A stretch of DNA of 64,000 bases from Gammaproteobacteria bacterium (GCA_016182845.1 JACPFT010000008.1:62001-126000); one strand, 5' to 3'; positions 16,729-26,022 are shown, counted from the stretch's first letter. The notes: generated by a model from the letters alone, not told the origin. Translations and numbers: made by a program.

Positions 16729-17319
16729 CTAGCGTTCGGCCGCCTCCGCCCGCAGCCGGGTTTGCAGGGCTTGCAGCCGCTGCCATTTCTCGCGGGCTTC
16801 GGCCAGGGCGCGCTCGTCCATGCCAAGCCGTTTCATCTCGGCGAGCTGGCGCTGGAGCTTGGCCAGCTCCGGATCGGCGGCCTTGAGGAAGGCGGCCTTC
16901 AGGCGTCGCTCCTGGCGCGCCTCGTAACGGCCATAGGCCTGGGGCTCGGCCAGCTCCTCGGCGCTGGGCAGCTCGACCGGGGTTTCGTCGCGGACGATGG
17001 GTGGCGTGCGCGGGTCGCCGTGCACCCGCGCCGCGCGCAGGCTGGCGATGGCGGCCGGCTTGAGCACCGGAGCCGCGCTGGTTTCCGCCGCCGGGGCGGG
17101 ATTCGCCGGCGCATCGGCCGCTAGGGTGGGAGCGGCCGCGACCGGCTTGGCGTCGGGGGTCGAGATGGGCGTCGTTAGCTTCCCGGCCGGGCGCGATACC
17201 GTTGCCGCCGGCTCTGACGCCATCGGCGGATGCGCTGCGCTATCGGGCCAGAGCAGCCAGGTTCCGAGCACCACCAGGGCCAGGGCCGCGCCGGCCCCGT
17301 GCTTCCCGCCCGGCTTCAT
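16729..17319 (-). CDS. Membrane-anchored periplasmic protein, unknown function
   Basis: 196 residues. A single N-terminal membrane helix (GAGAALALVVLGTWLLWP) is followed by a long alanine/proline/threonine-rich linker (residues about 30-95). The C-terminal part is strongly charged and helical (ERRLKAAFLKAADPELAKLQ and on to the end), probably a coiled coil. The start overlaps the stop of the PPIase gene by four bases, so it is likely a partner of that protein in the periplasm. I do not recognise the family; a role resembling a lipase chaperone or scaffold is possible but unsupported. Confidence 0.65.
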   Translation of the reverse strand: MKPGGKHGAGAALALVVLGTWLLWPDSAAHPPMASEPAATVSRPAGKLTTPISTPDAKPVAAAPTLAADAPANPAPAAETSAAPVLKPAAIASLRAARVHGDPRTPPIVRDETPVELPSAEELAEPQAYGRYEARQERRLKAAFLKAADPELAKLQRQLAEMKRLGMDERALAEAREKWQRLQALQTRLRAEAAER

Positions 17320-18665
17320 GGCGCCGCCTCGCCATAAACGCCACGGCCCAGGACGGCGGGGTTCAGGCTCAGCCGGGCCCCGGCCAAGAGGCTGGCATGG
17401 CGGTGGTGGAAGCGCTCGGCCACGGCGCGGCGCGCCAGGATCTGGCTGGCGAGATAGCGCACGCCCTCACTGTCGGCCGCCTGGTAGTCGTCGATGCGCT
17501 CATCGACGCGCACGATCTCCCAGCCGCCCTGGCCCGGCGCCTTGAGGGGCCTGGAGACCTGGCCCACCGGCAGGACCAGGAGCAGGGTGTCGCGCCAGCT
17601 CAGCGCCTGGCCGTCGTTGACCACCCAGCCCAGGGCACCGGGCGTTTTCGCGTCCTTGTCCTCGGCCTGGGAATGGCGGCGCACGGCCGCGTCGAAGTCC
17701 AGGCCGGCCTGGAGCTCGGCATGGGCCCGCTCGGCCTGGGCCTGGTCGGTCAGCTGGATATGCCGGCCCCGAGCCCGGGCCACGCGTTTGAATTCCTCGC
17801 GGTGGGCGAGGTAATAGGCGCGGATGGCGGCCGGTGGGATCGTCGCGGCCACCGCTCTCAGGTGGGCATTGTCGTCGTGCACATCGGCCTGCAGGCCGAT
17901 ATGGGCCAGGTAGCGATCCTTGAGATGGCGCTCCCACAGGGTTCGTTCCAGCTCGGCGCGCACCCGGGCCGGCAGGCCCGACCGGCGTTCCAGCCAGTGC
18001 CGGACGAACAGGCCGCCCAGCCGGGCTCGCGCCTGCTGGGCCAGGAAGTCCACGTCGCCCTCGTGCAGGCGGATGCGGCCCTGGACGTTTTGGCGCCGGT
18101 ACAGCTCGGCCAAGCTGAGCGGGGTTTCGGTGCTATCGAGAAAGCGGTAGACGAGCACGGGCTCCGCCTCGAGCCGGGCCAGTTCGGCGGGCTCCAGGCG
18201 GAATTCCTGGCGTTTGCCCAGACTGAGGCGCTCGCGCAGCCGCGCGGGCGTCCAGGCCGGGTGTTCCGTGATCAGCCCGTCCAGGCCGCCCTCGGGCAGG
18301 GCCTTGGCCGCCGCTTCCAGCTCGGCGGGGAACAGGCTCTGCACCGTGGCGATCAGCTGTTCTTCCAGGAAGACCGCGCCCGGGAAGCCCACCCGGTCGT
18401 CGGCGCCCAGCAGCTCGGCCTCCGGCACTTCGCCCAGGGCATGGCCGGCCAGCAGATGGTTGTCGATGACCAGGCGCGCCGTGTCGACCAGGCTGAACTC
18501 CGGTCGCTCGCGTATGGCGGCGCGCTGCAACAGGCGCAGGGTCTCGGCGGCATAGGCCGCATCGCCGATGCGCAAGGCCTCCTCGCCGGACAGGGTGTAG
18601 TCGACGGCGGCCTGGGTCGTTCCGGACAGGATCAGGGTCAGGCTAAACAGCAGGGTCTTCATCAT
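17316..18665 (-). CDS. Periplasmic parvulin-type peptidyl-prolyl isomerase
   Basis: 449 residues with a signal peptide (MMKTLLFSLTLILSGTTQAA). An N-terminal helical region of about 270 residues resembles SurA/PpiD-type chaperone arms. The parvulin domain starts near residue 290: ARGRHIQLTDQAQAERAHAE, GLDFDAAVRRHSQ, the GALGWV turn, LPVGQVSRPLKAPGQGGWEI and VRVDERID. The family assists folding of secreted proteins around proline bonds. The gene sits between a phospholipase C-like secreted enzyme upstream and an anchored helical protein downstream, so a dedicated folding role for the secreted enzyme is a reasonable inference. Confidence 0.82.
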   Translation of the reverse strand: MMKTLLFSLTLILSGTTQAAVDYTLSGEEALRIGDAAYAAETLRLLQRAAIRERPEFSLVDTARLVIDNHLLAGHALGEVPEAELLGADDRVGFPGAVFLEEQLIATVQSLFPAELEAAAKALPEGGLDGLITEHPAWTPARLRERLSLGKRQEFRLEPAELARLEAEPVLVYRFLDSTETPLSLAELYRRQNVQGRIRLHEGDVDFLAQQARARLGGLFVRHWLERRSGLPARVRAELERTLWERHLKDRYLAHIGLQADVHDDNAHLRAVAATIPPAAIRAYYLAHREEFKRVARARGRHIQLTDQAQAERAHAELQAGLDFDAAVRRHSQAEDKDAKTPGALGWVVNDGQALSWRDTLLLVLPVGQVSRPLKAPGQGGWEIVRVDERIDDYQAADSEGVRYLASQILARRAVAERFHHRHASLLAGARLSLNPAVLGRGVYGEAAP

Positions 18666-18712
18666 GGATGGGTCTCGCGGAACGGAAACGGGGCCTTCTA
18701 TCGCCGGGAGTC

Positions 18713-18747
18713 CCCGTTCGTCCTTCGACGGGCTCAGGACGAACGGG
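18713..18747. repeat. Dispersed palindrome (GTTCG/CCTGAG family)
   Basis: CCCGTTCGTCC and GGACGAACGGG form perfect 11-base arms around TTCGACGGGCTCA. It lies between the isomerase gene and the phospholipase C-like gene, inside a probable transcript. Confidence 0.75.
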
Positions 18748-18774
18748 TGTGCGCTAGGTCAGGGCTGTCCGCCC

Positions 18775-19803
18775 TTAGAAACGCATGGCCGCATGATCCA
18801 GCAGGCGCACCACCATGGCGATGGCATGGGGCACGACCTGGCGCGCGACGCCCACGCGATCGGCATGGGCCGTGCTGTTCAGCACGATGCCGCCGTGAGC
18901 ATAGGAGAACGCGCCGCCCTGGGTCAGCAGGGGGCGGATCTCGCTGCTGGCCGGGTTGAGCGGGGCGAAGTCCGCCAGGGCCGTGGTCACCAGGGTCGGG
19001 TCGTTGAGGCGTTCGCCGTCGTAATAGTCCCGGACCCAGGACTCCCAGCCGCTGTGGTTGAGATCCGAGGTGGTCCAGGTGTGGTGGGGCTGGAGCAGGT
19101 CGGTGGTGTGCAGGACGAAGCCCAGGGTCTGGGCGGTGGGGCGTGCCCAAAACTGGTTGTACCAGTATTGACCCAGGTTATCGATGGGCTGCCAGGGGAT
19201 GTTCTGGAAGTCGGCGTACTGGCCCTTGGTGGAATAGCCGCCGTGGCGGTAATTGGCCTCGGTGACGCCGTAGCAGTTGTACTTGCTGGATTCGCCGTAC
19301 AGCCAGCTCATGGAGCCCTTCATGCCACCCGGGCCGTCGTCCAGGTGGTCGTTGACCAGCCAGGTGGCCGCCATGTTGTCGATGTCGCCCCAGACGGTGA
19401 GCTGGCTGTAGTTATAGCCGCCGATGTCGTTGCCATGGGCATCGCCGCCGCGGGTATGGTTCTGGAAATGCCAGTAGGAGGTGTATTTGACGAGGCTGGC
19501 GCCGGCGCCCCAGACCGGGGCCTGCTGGCAGTCGCCGGTCACGGCGCCGCAGAGATAGGTGTCGGCGAAATCGTCCACGTCGTAGGCGCCCTGGCCGAGC
19601 ACTTGGGCGAATTGTTCGATGGTATAACCGGCGCGGCTGGCGGCGGCGGCCAGGCGGGCATACTGGGTGGTGGCCGGGTTGGCCTTCATGTAATTGACGG
19701 CATCGATGGCGATGCGCTTATGGGTTTCCTGGGTGAAAGCCTGGGCGGCGTGGCTGGAGGCCAGGGCGGCGAGCGCCAGCAGGGCCTTGTGCGTCGAGTT
19801 CAT
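18775..19803 (-). CDS. Secreted zinc-dependent phospholipase C / P1-nuclease-like protein
   Basis: 342 residues with a signal peptide cleaved after SSHAAQA. The mature protein begins FTQETHKRIAIDAV and has histidine/aspartate clusters in the order expected for the all-helical, three-zinc phospholipase C/S1-P1 nuclease fold: YWHFQNH, LGFVLHTTDLLQPHHTW, then LNHSGWESWVRDYY. Substrates of the fold are phospholipids or single-stranded nucleic acids; which applies here cannot be said. A good Shine-Dalgarno (GGAGGG) precedes the start. It is followed by the parvulin-type isomerase gene, a plausible folding helper. Together with its two downstream neighbours it separates lptM from dapF. Confidence 0.78.
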   Translation of the reverse strand: MNSTHKALLALAALASSHAAQAFTQETHKRIAIDAVNYMKANPATTQYARLAAAASRAGYTIEQFAQVLGQGAYDVDDFADTYLCGAVTGDCQQAPVWGAGASLVKYTSYWHFQNHTRGGDAHGNDIGGYNYSQLTVWGDIDNMAATWLVNDHLDDGPGGMKGSMSWLYGESSKYNCYGVTEANYRHGGYSTKGQYADFQNIPWQPIDNLGQYWYNQFWARPTAQTLGFVLHTTDLLQPHHTWTTSDLNHSGWESWVRDYYDGERLNDPTLVTTALADFAPLNPASSEIRPLLTQGGAFSYAHGGIVLNSTAHADRVGVARQVVPHAIAMVVRLLDHAAMRF

Positions 19804-19994
19804 CTATCCCTCCAGAGGAGCATCGTTGTTATGAATGCTTCCCCAGAGGGTGACGACTCCCTGGTGTACCGCTCCCGATGGATGACTCCGGGGAAAGCCG
19901 GTTCAGACTAGTCGGACCAGATTGCAGGTCAATGACGGTGGAATGAATATTGTTTTTTTGTGGACGGGTTCTTAGTGGCTAGGGGGAGCGGCGC

Positions 19995-20114
19995 TCATTG
20001 CTTGGGCTGTTGCTGGGCTGGCGGCTCGTCCTTGGGGATGTACAGCGGGCCTTTCTGGCCGCAGGCGGCGAGCAGGAGGACGGCGGCGGTGAGCAGGGCG
20101 ATGCGGGTCTTCAT
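19995..20114 (-). CDS. lptM: LptM-like small lipoprotein (YifL family)
   Basis: A 39-residue lipoprotein. A short basic start and hydrophobic core end in the lipobox LLAAC, followed by the family signature CGQKGPLYIP and a proline/glutamine tail. LptM helps oxidative maturation of the LptD-LptE lipopolysaccharide translocon by mimicking LPS. It is transcribed divergently from cyaY, the classic arrangement, but here dapF is not the next gene. A run of T residues on the minus strand (plus AAAA-type tract near 19950) lies beyond a weak hairpin. Confidence 0.9.
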   Translation of the reverse strand: MKTRIALLTAAVLLLAACGQKGPLYIPKDEPPAQQQPKQ

Positions 20115-20201
20115 GGCGGAAACTCGTCGGGAATGGGATGGCCGGCAGTATAGCCCATGCGCCTGTGGCAGAATGCGCGTCTCTAATTGCGGAGACGAGC
20201 C

Positions 20202-20531
20202 ATGAACCCTGCCCTGAGCGAAAGCGAGTTCCACAGCCTGGTTGACCGGACCCTGGCGGCCCTGGAGAAGGCCATCGACGCCTCGGGCGCCGACATCGAT
20301 TACGATAGCGCCGGCGGCGTCCTGACCTTGGAATTCGGAAACCGCAGCAAGCTGATCCTGTCGCGCCAGCCGCCCCTGCGCCAGCTCTGGGTGGCGGCCC
20401 GTTCCGGCGGCTTCCATTACGACTGGGACGGCGCGGCCTGGGTGCACGACCAGGGCGGCGAGGCCTTGGCGGCGATGCTGGCCCGGTTTATCCGCGAGCA
20501 AAGCGGCGAAACCGTGAACATCGAGTGGTAA
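20202..20531 (+). CDS. cyaY: CyaY, bacterial frataxin
   Basis: 109 residues matching frataxin. An acidic first helix (LSESEFHSLVDRTLAALEKAID) precedes the beta-sheet with DIDYDSAGGVLTLEFGNRSKLILSRQPPLRQLWVA and the conserved GGFHYDW. Frataxin binds iron on its acidic ridge and tunes iron-sulfur cluster assembly on IscS. The ATG at 20202 was chosen over an upstream TTG because the helix begins there. It is divergent from lptM and 26 bases upstream of an esterase gene. Confidence 0.95.
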   Translation: MNPALSESEFHSLVDRTLAALEKAIDASGADIDYDSAGGVLTLEFGNRSKLILSRQPPLRQLWVAARSGGFHYDWDGAAWVHDQGGEALAAMLARFIREQSGETVNIEW

Positions 20532-20557
20532 AAAACCTGGGAAACCCGAGAACGACC

Positions 20558-21232
20558 ATGAACGACACTCTCCTGCCCTGCGTCGAGCTGGAAACCGGCG
20601 CGAACCCGACGGCCGCCGTGATCTGGCTGCACGGCCTGGGCGCCGACGGCCATGACTTCGAGGCCATCGTGCCCGAGCTGGGCCTGCCCGCCAGCCTGCC
20701 CCTGCGCTTCATCTTCCCCCATGCGCCGGTGCGGCCCATCACCCTGAACGGCGGCTATCCCATGCGCGCCTGGTACGACATCGCCGAGCTGAATTTCCTC
20801 AACCGCAAGGAAGACGAGAAGGGCATCCGGGATTCGGAAGCCGAGGTGCACAAGCTGATCCGTCGGGAGAATGCCCGGGGCATTCCGGCCTCGCGCATCG
20901 TCCTCGCCGGCTTCTCCCAGGGCGGCGCCGTCACCCTGCACACGGGCCTGCGCTATCCCGAGCGCCTGGCCGGGCTGATGGCCCTCAGTACCTACCTGCC
21001 CCTGGCGGAGAAAGCCGAAGGCGAGCGCCATGCCGCCAATGCCGAGACGCCCATCTTCATGGCCCATGGCACGGCCGACAATATCGTGCCCTTCATGGCC
21101 GGCGAGGTCTCCAAGCAGCGCCTGGAGGCCCTGGGCTACGGCCTGGAATTCCACAGCTACCCCATGCAACACGCCGTGCACCCGCGCGAGATCGCGGATA
21201 TCGCCGGCTGGCTGAAGCGGGTGCTGGCCTGA
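20558..21232 (+). CDS. Carboxylesterase / phospholipase-type alpha/beta hydrolase
   Basis: 224 residues of the carboxylesterase 2 family (EstB/YpfH-like). It has the oxyanion segment VIWLHGLGADGHDFE, the catalytic serine in LAGFSQGGAVTLH, the aspartate in MAHGTADNIVPF and the histidine in YPMQHAVHP. FPHAPVRPITLNGGYPMRAWYD is the conserved lid region. There is no signal peptide, so it is cytosolic. These enzymes cleave short acyl esters and lysophospholipids. The ATG at 20558 was preferred over one at 20525 that overlaps cyaY, because the homology begins there. Confidence 0.92.
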   Translation: MNDTLLPCVELETGANPTAAVIWLHGLGADGHDFEAIVPELGLPASLPLRFIFPHAPVRPITLNGGYPMRAWYDIAELNFLNRKEDEKGIRDSEAEVHKLIRRENARGIPASRIVLAGFSQGGAVTLHTGLRYPERLAGLMALSTYLPLAEKAEGERHAANAETPIFMAHGTADNIVPFMAGEVSKQRLEALGYGLEFHSYPMQHAVHPREIADIAGWLKRVLA

Positions 21233-21282
21233 GTCATTGGCGCGTGGTCTAGGGCGGATTCGTTGGCGCGAAACGGCCGGGC

Positions 21283-21660
21283 TCAGGCCGCCGCCTCCTG
21301 CCGCTCTTCCATCAGGGCATGGGTATTGCCGTGGGGGTCCTTGAAGAAGGCCAGCCAGAGCTCGTAGCCGGGGGCGCGGTGCTCGATGGCCGGCTCGCCC
21401 TGGAAGGCCACGCCGGCGGCGCTGAGCCGGCTGTAGTCGGCGTCGATGTCTTCGCTGTCGAAATAAAGGATGGAGGCATAGTGCTCGCCGGGTTCCATGG
21501 GCGTGGTGAGCATCAGGCGCTGCCCCTCCAGCTGGAGGAACACCATGCCGCCGGCCTCGAACAGCAGCGGCAGCTCCAGGACATCGCGGTAAAACGCGGT
21601 CGCGGCCGGCAGATCGTCCACGGTCAGGGCCAGCTGGCCGATACGGTTCAATGCGGGCAT
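21283..21660 (-). CDS. Glyoxalase/VOC family protein
   Basis: 125 residues of the vicinal oxygen chelate fold. The first half starts IGQLALTVDDLPAATAFYRDVLELPL, and the second repeat has SILYFDSEDIDADYSRLSAAGVAF and ends AFFKDPHGNTHALMEE, with the usual glutamate metal ligand near the end. The reaction is unknown. The start MPALNRIG at 21660 has GGAGA eight bases upstream; a GTG at 21672 is an alternative. It is divergent from the RND pump genes. Confidence 0.88.
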   Translation of the reverse strand: MPALNRIGQLALTVDDLPAATAFYRDVLELPLLFEAGGMVFLQLEGQRLMLTTPMEPGEHYASILYFDSEDIDADYSRLSAAGVAFQGEPAIEHRAPGYELWLAFFKDPHGNTHALMEERQEAAA

Positions 21661-21688
21661 GTCATTCTCCACGTTGCGGTTTTTACTC

Positions 21689-21723
21689 GTGCTGGGCTAG
21701 GCTCTGAGGGTCTTTCCCAGCAC
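21689..21723. promoter_or_regulatory. Inverted repeat in the VOC/RND divergent region
   Basis: Perfect 8-base arms GTGCTGGG (21689-21696) and CCCAGCAC (21716-21723) lie between the divergent VOC gene and the RND pump. A second, imperfect pair (CAGCACGGCGC and GCGGCGTGCTG) overlaps its right arm. It could be a regulator site or an mRNA hairpin. The rest of the gap to 21860 shows no gene. Confidence 0.35.
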
Positions 21724-21860
21724 GGCGCTCAGCTTTCGCGGCGTGCTGTAACGTGAACCCTGGCCCCTGGGTCCGTCAAGCTTCCGCATGCCCGTATTCG
21801 TCGGCAGTCGCGTCGCTCCGGCCCGATCCGCCCGGTGAGCGCATCTTCATGGAGCCGATC

Positions 21861-22919
21861 ATGCTGCATTCCCTTCCCGCCCTGCTCTTGCTGGCCGCAC
21901 CAGGCCTGGCCTTGGCCGGCGAGGCGCCCGGCCCCGCGCCGGCCATGCCCGTGGAGGCGGTGACCGTCCAGGCCGAGACCCTGAGCCAGCGTCTCAAGGC
22001 CGTGGGCAGCCTGCGCGCCGACGAGGCCGTGGTGGTCCGTCCGGAGATCGCCGGGCGCCTGGCCACCATCCATTTCCGCGAGGGCGAGGCGGTCAAGGCC
22101 GGTAGGCTCTTGTTCGAGCTGGATGCCGAGGTGCTCACGGCCGAGGCGCAGCGCGCCGAGGCCGAGCGCCGCCTGGCCCAGCTGGAGTTCGAGCGCATGA
22201 GCCAGCTCTTGAAGCGCAAGGCCGGTAGCCGCACCGACTATGACAAGGCCCAGGCCGCCCTGCGCGCCGCCGAGGCCGAGCTGGCCCTGGCTTCGGCCCA
22301 GCTCAAGAAAACGCGCATCAGCGCGCCTTTCGACGGGACCCTGGGCCTGCGCCAGGTCAGCGCCGGGGACTATCTGGCCCCGGGCCAGGACCTGGTGAGC
22401 CTGACGGCCAGCCAGTCGCTCAAGCTGGACTTCCGCCTGCCCGAGACCGAGCTGGCTCGGGTCCGCCCCGGTCAGAGTCTGAGCCTGCGCGTCGATGCCT
22501 ACCCGGACCGGGAGTTCGCCGGCGAGCTTTATGCCGTGGAGCCGCAGATCGAGGCCGGCGGCCGCGCCCTGGTGCTGCGCGCCCGTCTGGCCAATCCGGA
22601 GGGTCTGCTCAAGCCCGGCCTCTTCGCCCGCGTCGAGCTGGAGGTGGCGCGCCGGGAGGGCGCCCTGCGCGTGCCCGAGGAGGCCCTGCTGCCGGGCGCC
22701 GACGGGTCTTTAAGCGTATTCAAGATCGTGGACGGCAAGATCGTCGCCGCGCCGGTCAAGACCGGGCGCCGGGAGGATGCCCGGGTCGAGATCACCGAGG
22801 GCATCAGCGCCGGCGACAGCGTGGTGACCGCCGGGCAGATGAAGGTGGGGCCGGGCTCGCCGGTGAGCGTGATGCCCTCGACCCCCGCCAGCCCGAGCTC
22901 GCCCAAGCAGGAGTCCTGA
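21861..22919 (+). CDS. RND efflux periplasmic adaptor (membrane fusion) subunit
   Basis: 352 residues. Signal peptide MLHSLPALLLLAAPGLALAGEA, then the barrel-sandwich and hairpin layout of AcrA-like adaptors: GSLRADEAVVVRPEIAGRLA, FREGEAVKAGRLLFELD, a coiled-coil hairpin (AEAQRAEAERRLAQLEFERM and on), KTRISAPFDGTLGLRQVSAG and KPGLFARVELEV. It links the inner-membrane pump to an outer-membrane channel. The ATG at 21861 has GGAG six bases upstream, better than the ATG at 21849. The permease gene follows after three bases. No outer-membrane factor lies next to the pair. Confidence 0.92.
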   Translation: MLHSLPALLLLAAPGLALAGEAPGPAPAMPVEAVTVQAETLSQRLKAVGSLRADEAVVVRPEIAGRLATIHFREGEAVKAGRLLFELDAEVLTAEAQRAEAERRLAQLEFERMSQLLKRKAGSRTDYDKAQAALRAAEAELALASAQLKKTRISAPFDGTLGLRQVSAGDYLAPGQDLVSLTASQSLKLDFRLPETELARVRPGQSLSLRVDAYPDREFAGELYAVEPQIEAGGRALVLRARLANPEGLLKPGLFARVELEVARREGALRVPEEALLPGADGSLSVFKIVDGKIVAAPVKTGRREDARVEITEGISAGDSVVTAGQMKVGPGSPVSVMPSTPASPSSPKQES

Positions 22920-22922
22920 GCC

Positions 22923-25900
22923 ATGATCCTCTCGGATCTCTCCATCCGCCGGCCGGTCCTGGCCACGGTGATGAGCCTGGTGATCCTGCTCCTGGGCTTC
23001 GTCGCCTACGAGCGGCTGACGGTCCGCGAGTACCCGAACATCGACGAGCCGGTGGTGAACGTCAACACGGTCTACGCCGGGGCCAATGCCCGGATCATCG
23101 AGACCCAGGTGACCAAGCCCCTGGAGGACTCGCTGTCGGGCATCGAGGGCATCGACTTCATCACCTCCATCAACCGCGCCGAGTCCTCCCAGATCACCGT
23201 GCGCTTCAAGCTGGGCCGCGACGTCGATGCCGCCGCCTCGGACGTACGCGACCGCGTGGCCCGGGCCAGGGGCAATCTGCCGCGCGAGATCGAGGAGCCC
23301 ATCGTCGCCAAGACCGAGGCCGATGCCCAGCCCATCATCTGGATCGCCTTCATGTCGGATCGGCACGATCTCCTGCAGATCACCGACTATGCCGACAATA
23401 CGGTCAAGGATCGCCTGCAAACCCTACCCGGCGTCGCCGACGTCCTGGTCTTCGGGCGGCGCTATGCCATGCGCGTCTGGCTGGATCCGGATCGCCTGGC
23501 GGCTTACGGCCTCACCCCGGTGGACGTGGAGGATGCATTGCGCGCCCAGAACGTGGAAGTTCCGGCCGGGCGTATCGAATCCGCCGAGCGGGAGTTCACC
23601 GTCCTGGCCCAGACCGACGTCAACCGTGCCGAGGAATTCGCCGCCCTGGTGGTCAAGGAGGTTGGCGGTTTCCCGGTGCGCCTGGGCGATGTGGCGAAGG
23701 TCGAGTTGGGCGCCGAGGCCGAGCGTTCCTACACCCGCTACAAGGGCAACAACGCCGTGGCCCTGGGCGTCATCAAGCAGTCCACCGCCAATCCCCTGGA
23801 TGTCTCGGCGGCGGTCTACGGCGTCCTGCCCCTGATCGAGAAGAACCTGCCGACCGGCATGCGCGCCGACGTGGCCTACGACTCCTCGGTGTTCATCAAA
23901 CGCTCCATCGACGCCGTGTACGAGACCATCGCCGAGGCCACGGCCCTGGTGATCCTGGTGATCTTCGTGTTCCTGCGCTCCCTGCGCTCCACCCTGATCC
24001 CCCTCGTCACCATCCCGGTGTCCATCGTCGGCGCCTTCGCCCTGATGGCGGTATTCGGCTTCACCATCAACACCTTGACCCTCTTGGCCATGGTCCTGGC
24101 CATCGGCCTGGTGGTGGACGACGCCATCGTCGTCCTGGAGAACATCCACCGTCACATCGAGGCGGGGATGCAACCCCGGGCCGCCGCCTTCCTGGGCGCC
24201 AAGGAGATCGGCTTCGCGGTCGTGGCCATGACCCTGACCCTGGCGGCGGTGTTCACGCCCATCGCCTTCTCCACCGGCCGCACCGGCAAGCTGTTCACCG
24301 AGTTCGCCCTGACCCTGGCCGGCGCGGTCCTGGTGTCCGGCTTCGTGGCCCTGACCCTGTCGCCCATGATGTGCTCGGTCCTGCTCAAGCCGCACGAGCG
24401 CCACGGCCGGTTCTACCAGGTCTTCGAGGACGGCCTGCATGCCCTGACCCGGGGTTATAAGCGCCTTCTGGGCGGGGCGCTGCGCCTGCGCTATCTGGTC
24501 CTGCTCCTGGCCCTGGGCCTGGGCGGCGTGAGCTACGGCCTGTTCCGCTCCCTGCCCTCGGAGCTGGCGCCCGGCGAGGATCGGGGTCTCATCATCGGCT
24601 TCGGCATGGGCCCGGAAGGTGCGACCCCGGCCTACGTCGACAAGTACGCACGCAAGATGGAGGCGGTATTCAAGGGCGTGCCCGAGGTGGAGCGCTATTT
24701 CGCCGTGGTCGGCTTTCCCACCTCCACCCAGACCATCCAGTTCGTGCGCCTGCAGGACTGGGAGGATCGGACGCGCAAGCCCCAGGAGATTGCCCAGAGC
24801 ATCGGCGGCCAGCTCTTCGCCGGCATCCCCGGCATCATGGCCTTTCCGGTGATCCCGCCCTCCCTGGGCCAGGGACCCATCTCCAAGCCCCTGGAAGTCG
24901 TGGTGCAGACCAGCGGCAGCTTCGAGGAGCTGCAGAAAACCGTCGATGCCCTCATGGCCAAGGCCCGGTCCAACCCCGGCCTGTCCAACCTGGACTCGGA
25001 CCTGCATCTGAACAAGCCGGAGCTCAAGCTCAGCGTGAACCGCGACAAGGCCCAGAGCCTGGGGATCGACGTCGCCGACATCGGCCGCAGCCTGGAGAGC
25101 ATGCTGGGCGGCCGCCAGGTGACCCGTTTCAAGATCGGCGCCGAGCAATACGACGTCTGGGTGCAGACCGGGTTATCGGACCGGCGCAATCCCGAGGACC
25201 TGGCGCGCATCCAGCTGCGTGCCGGCGACGGCGGCATGGTGCCGCTGGCCAACCTGGTGGCGGTCAGGGAGAGCGTGGCGCCGCGCGAGCTGAACCACTT
25301 CAACAAGCTGCGTTCGGCGACGGTCAGCGCCACCCTGGCGCCCGGCTACCCCTTGAGCGAGGGCCTGGCCTATTTCGAAAACGCCGTGCGCGAGCTCAAC
25401 GATGTACGCACCCAGCTGGACTATGCCGGCAACACCCGCGAGTTCAAGATTTCCTCGGGCGCCATCTACACGACCTTCGTCCTGGCCCTGGTGTTCATCT
25501 ACCTGGTTCTGGCCGCCCAGTTCGAGAGCTTCATCGACCCCTTCGTGATCCTGTTCTCCGTGCCGCTGGCCATTTGCGGCGCCCTGGCCACCCTCAAGTT
25601 GGCCGGCGGCTCCCTGAACATCTATTCCCAGATCGGCCTCATCACCCTGGTGGGCCTGATCAGCAAGCACGGCATCCTCATCGTCGAGTTCGCCAACCAG
25701 CTGCGCGAGCAGGGTCGGGCGCTTCAGGACGCCGTGCGCGAGGCCAGCAGCCTGCGTCTGCGCCCCATCCTGATGACCACCGGCGCCATGGTCCTGGGCG
25801 CCGTGCCGCTCGCCCTGGCCAGCGGCGCCGGCGCCGAGGCGCGCCAGCAGATCGGGTGGGTGATCGTGGGCGGCATGAGTTTCGGCACCCTGTTCACCCT

Positions 25901-25979
25901 GTTCGTGGTGCCCGTGGTCTATGTGCTGATGGCGCGACGGCGCCGGGAAGTGATCGAGGGCACGGTCGTCAGCGCCTGA
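22923..25979 (+). CDS. RND multidrug efflux permease (AcrB-like, HAE1 group)
   Basis: 1018 residues, the standard size. It begins LSDLSIRRPVLATVMSLVILLLGFVAYERL with REYPNIDEPVVNV, and keeps the duplicated layout with twelve membrane helices and two large periplasmic domains. The proton-relay helix contains GLVVDDAIVVLENIHRHIEAG with the paired aspartates. VLVSGFVALTLSPMMCSVLL and LITLVGLISKHGILIVEFANQ are typical of the HAE1 drug-efflux group, not the metal group. It is translated from the same message as the adaptor. Substrates are unknown. Confidence 0.95.
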   Translation: MILSDLSIRRPVLATVMSLVILLLGFVAYERLTVREYPNIDEPVVNVNTVYAGANARIIETQVTKPLEDSLSGIEGIDFITSINRAESSQITVRFKLGRDVDAAASDVRDRVARARGNLPREIEEPIVAKTEADAQPIIWIAFMSDRHDLLQITDYADNTVKDRLQTLPGVADVLVFGRRYAMRVWLDPDRLAAYGLTPVDVEDALRAQNVEVPAGRIESAEREFTVLAQTDVNRAEEFAALVVKEVGGFPVRLGDVAKVELGAEAERSYTRYKGNNAVALGVIKQSTANPLDVSAAVYGVLPLIEKNLPTGMRADVAYDSSVFIKRSIDAVYETIAEATALVILVIFVFLRSLRSTLIPLVTIPVSIVGAFALMAVFGFTINTLTLLAMVLAIGLVVDDAIVVLENIHRHIEAGMQPRAAAFLGAKEIGFAVVAMTLTLAAVFTPIAFSTGRTGKLFTEFALTLAGAVLVSGFVALTLSPMMCSVLLKPHERHGRFYQVFEDGLHALTRGYKRLLGGALRLRYLVLLLALGLGGVSYGLFRSLPSELAPGEDRGLIIGFGMGPEGATPAYVDKYARKMEAVFKGVPEVERYFAVVGFPTSTQTIQFVRLQDWEDRTRKPQEIAQSIGGQLFAGIPGIMAFPVIPPSLGQGPISKPLEVVVQTSGSFEELQKTVDALMAKARSNPGLSNLDSDLHLNKPELKLSVNRDKAQSLGIDVADIGRSLESMLGGRQVTRFKIGAEQYDVWVQTGLSDRRNPEDLARIQLRAGDGGMVPLANLVAVRESVAPRELNHFNKLRSATVSATLAPGYPLSEGLAYFENAVRELNDVRTQLDYAGNTREFKISSGAIYTTFVLALVFIYLVLAAQFESFIDPFVILFSVPLAICGALATLKLAGGSLNIYSQIGLITLVGLISKHGILIVEFANQLREQGRALQDAVREASSLRLRPILMTTGAMVLGAVPLALASGAGAEARQQIGWVIVGGMSFGTLFTLFVVPVVYVLMARRRREVIEGTVVSA

Positions 25980-26022
25980 CTGGCTATACTGCGATCAAAC
26001 GGGCGCGCAAAAGGTGGGGGCG

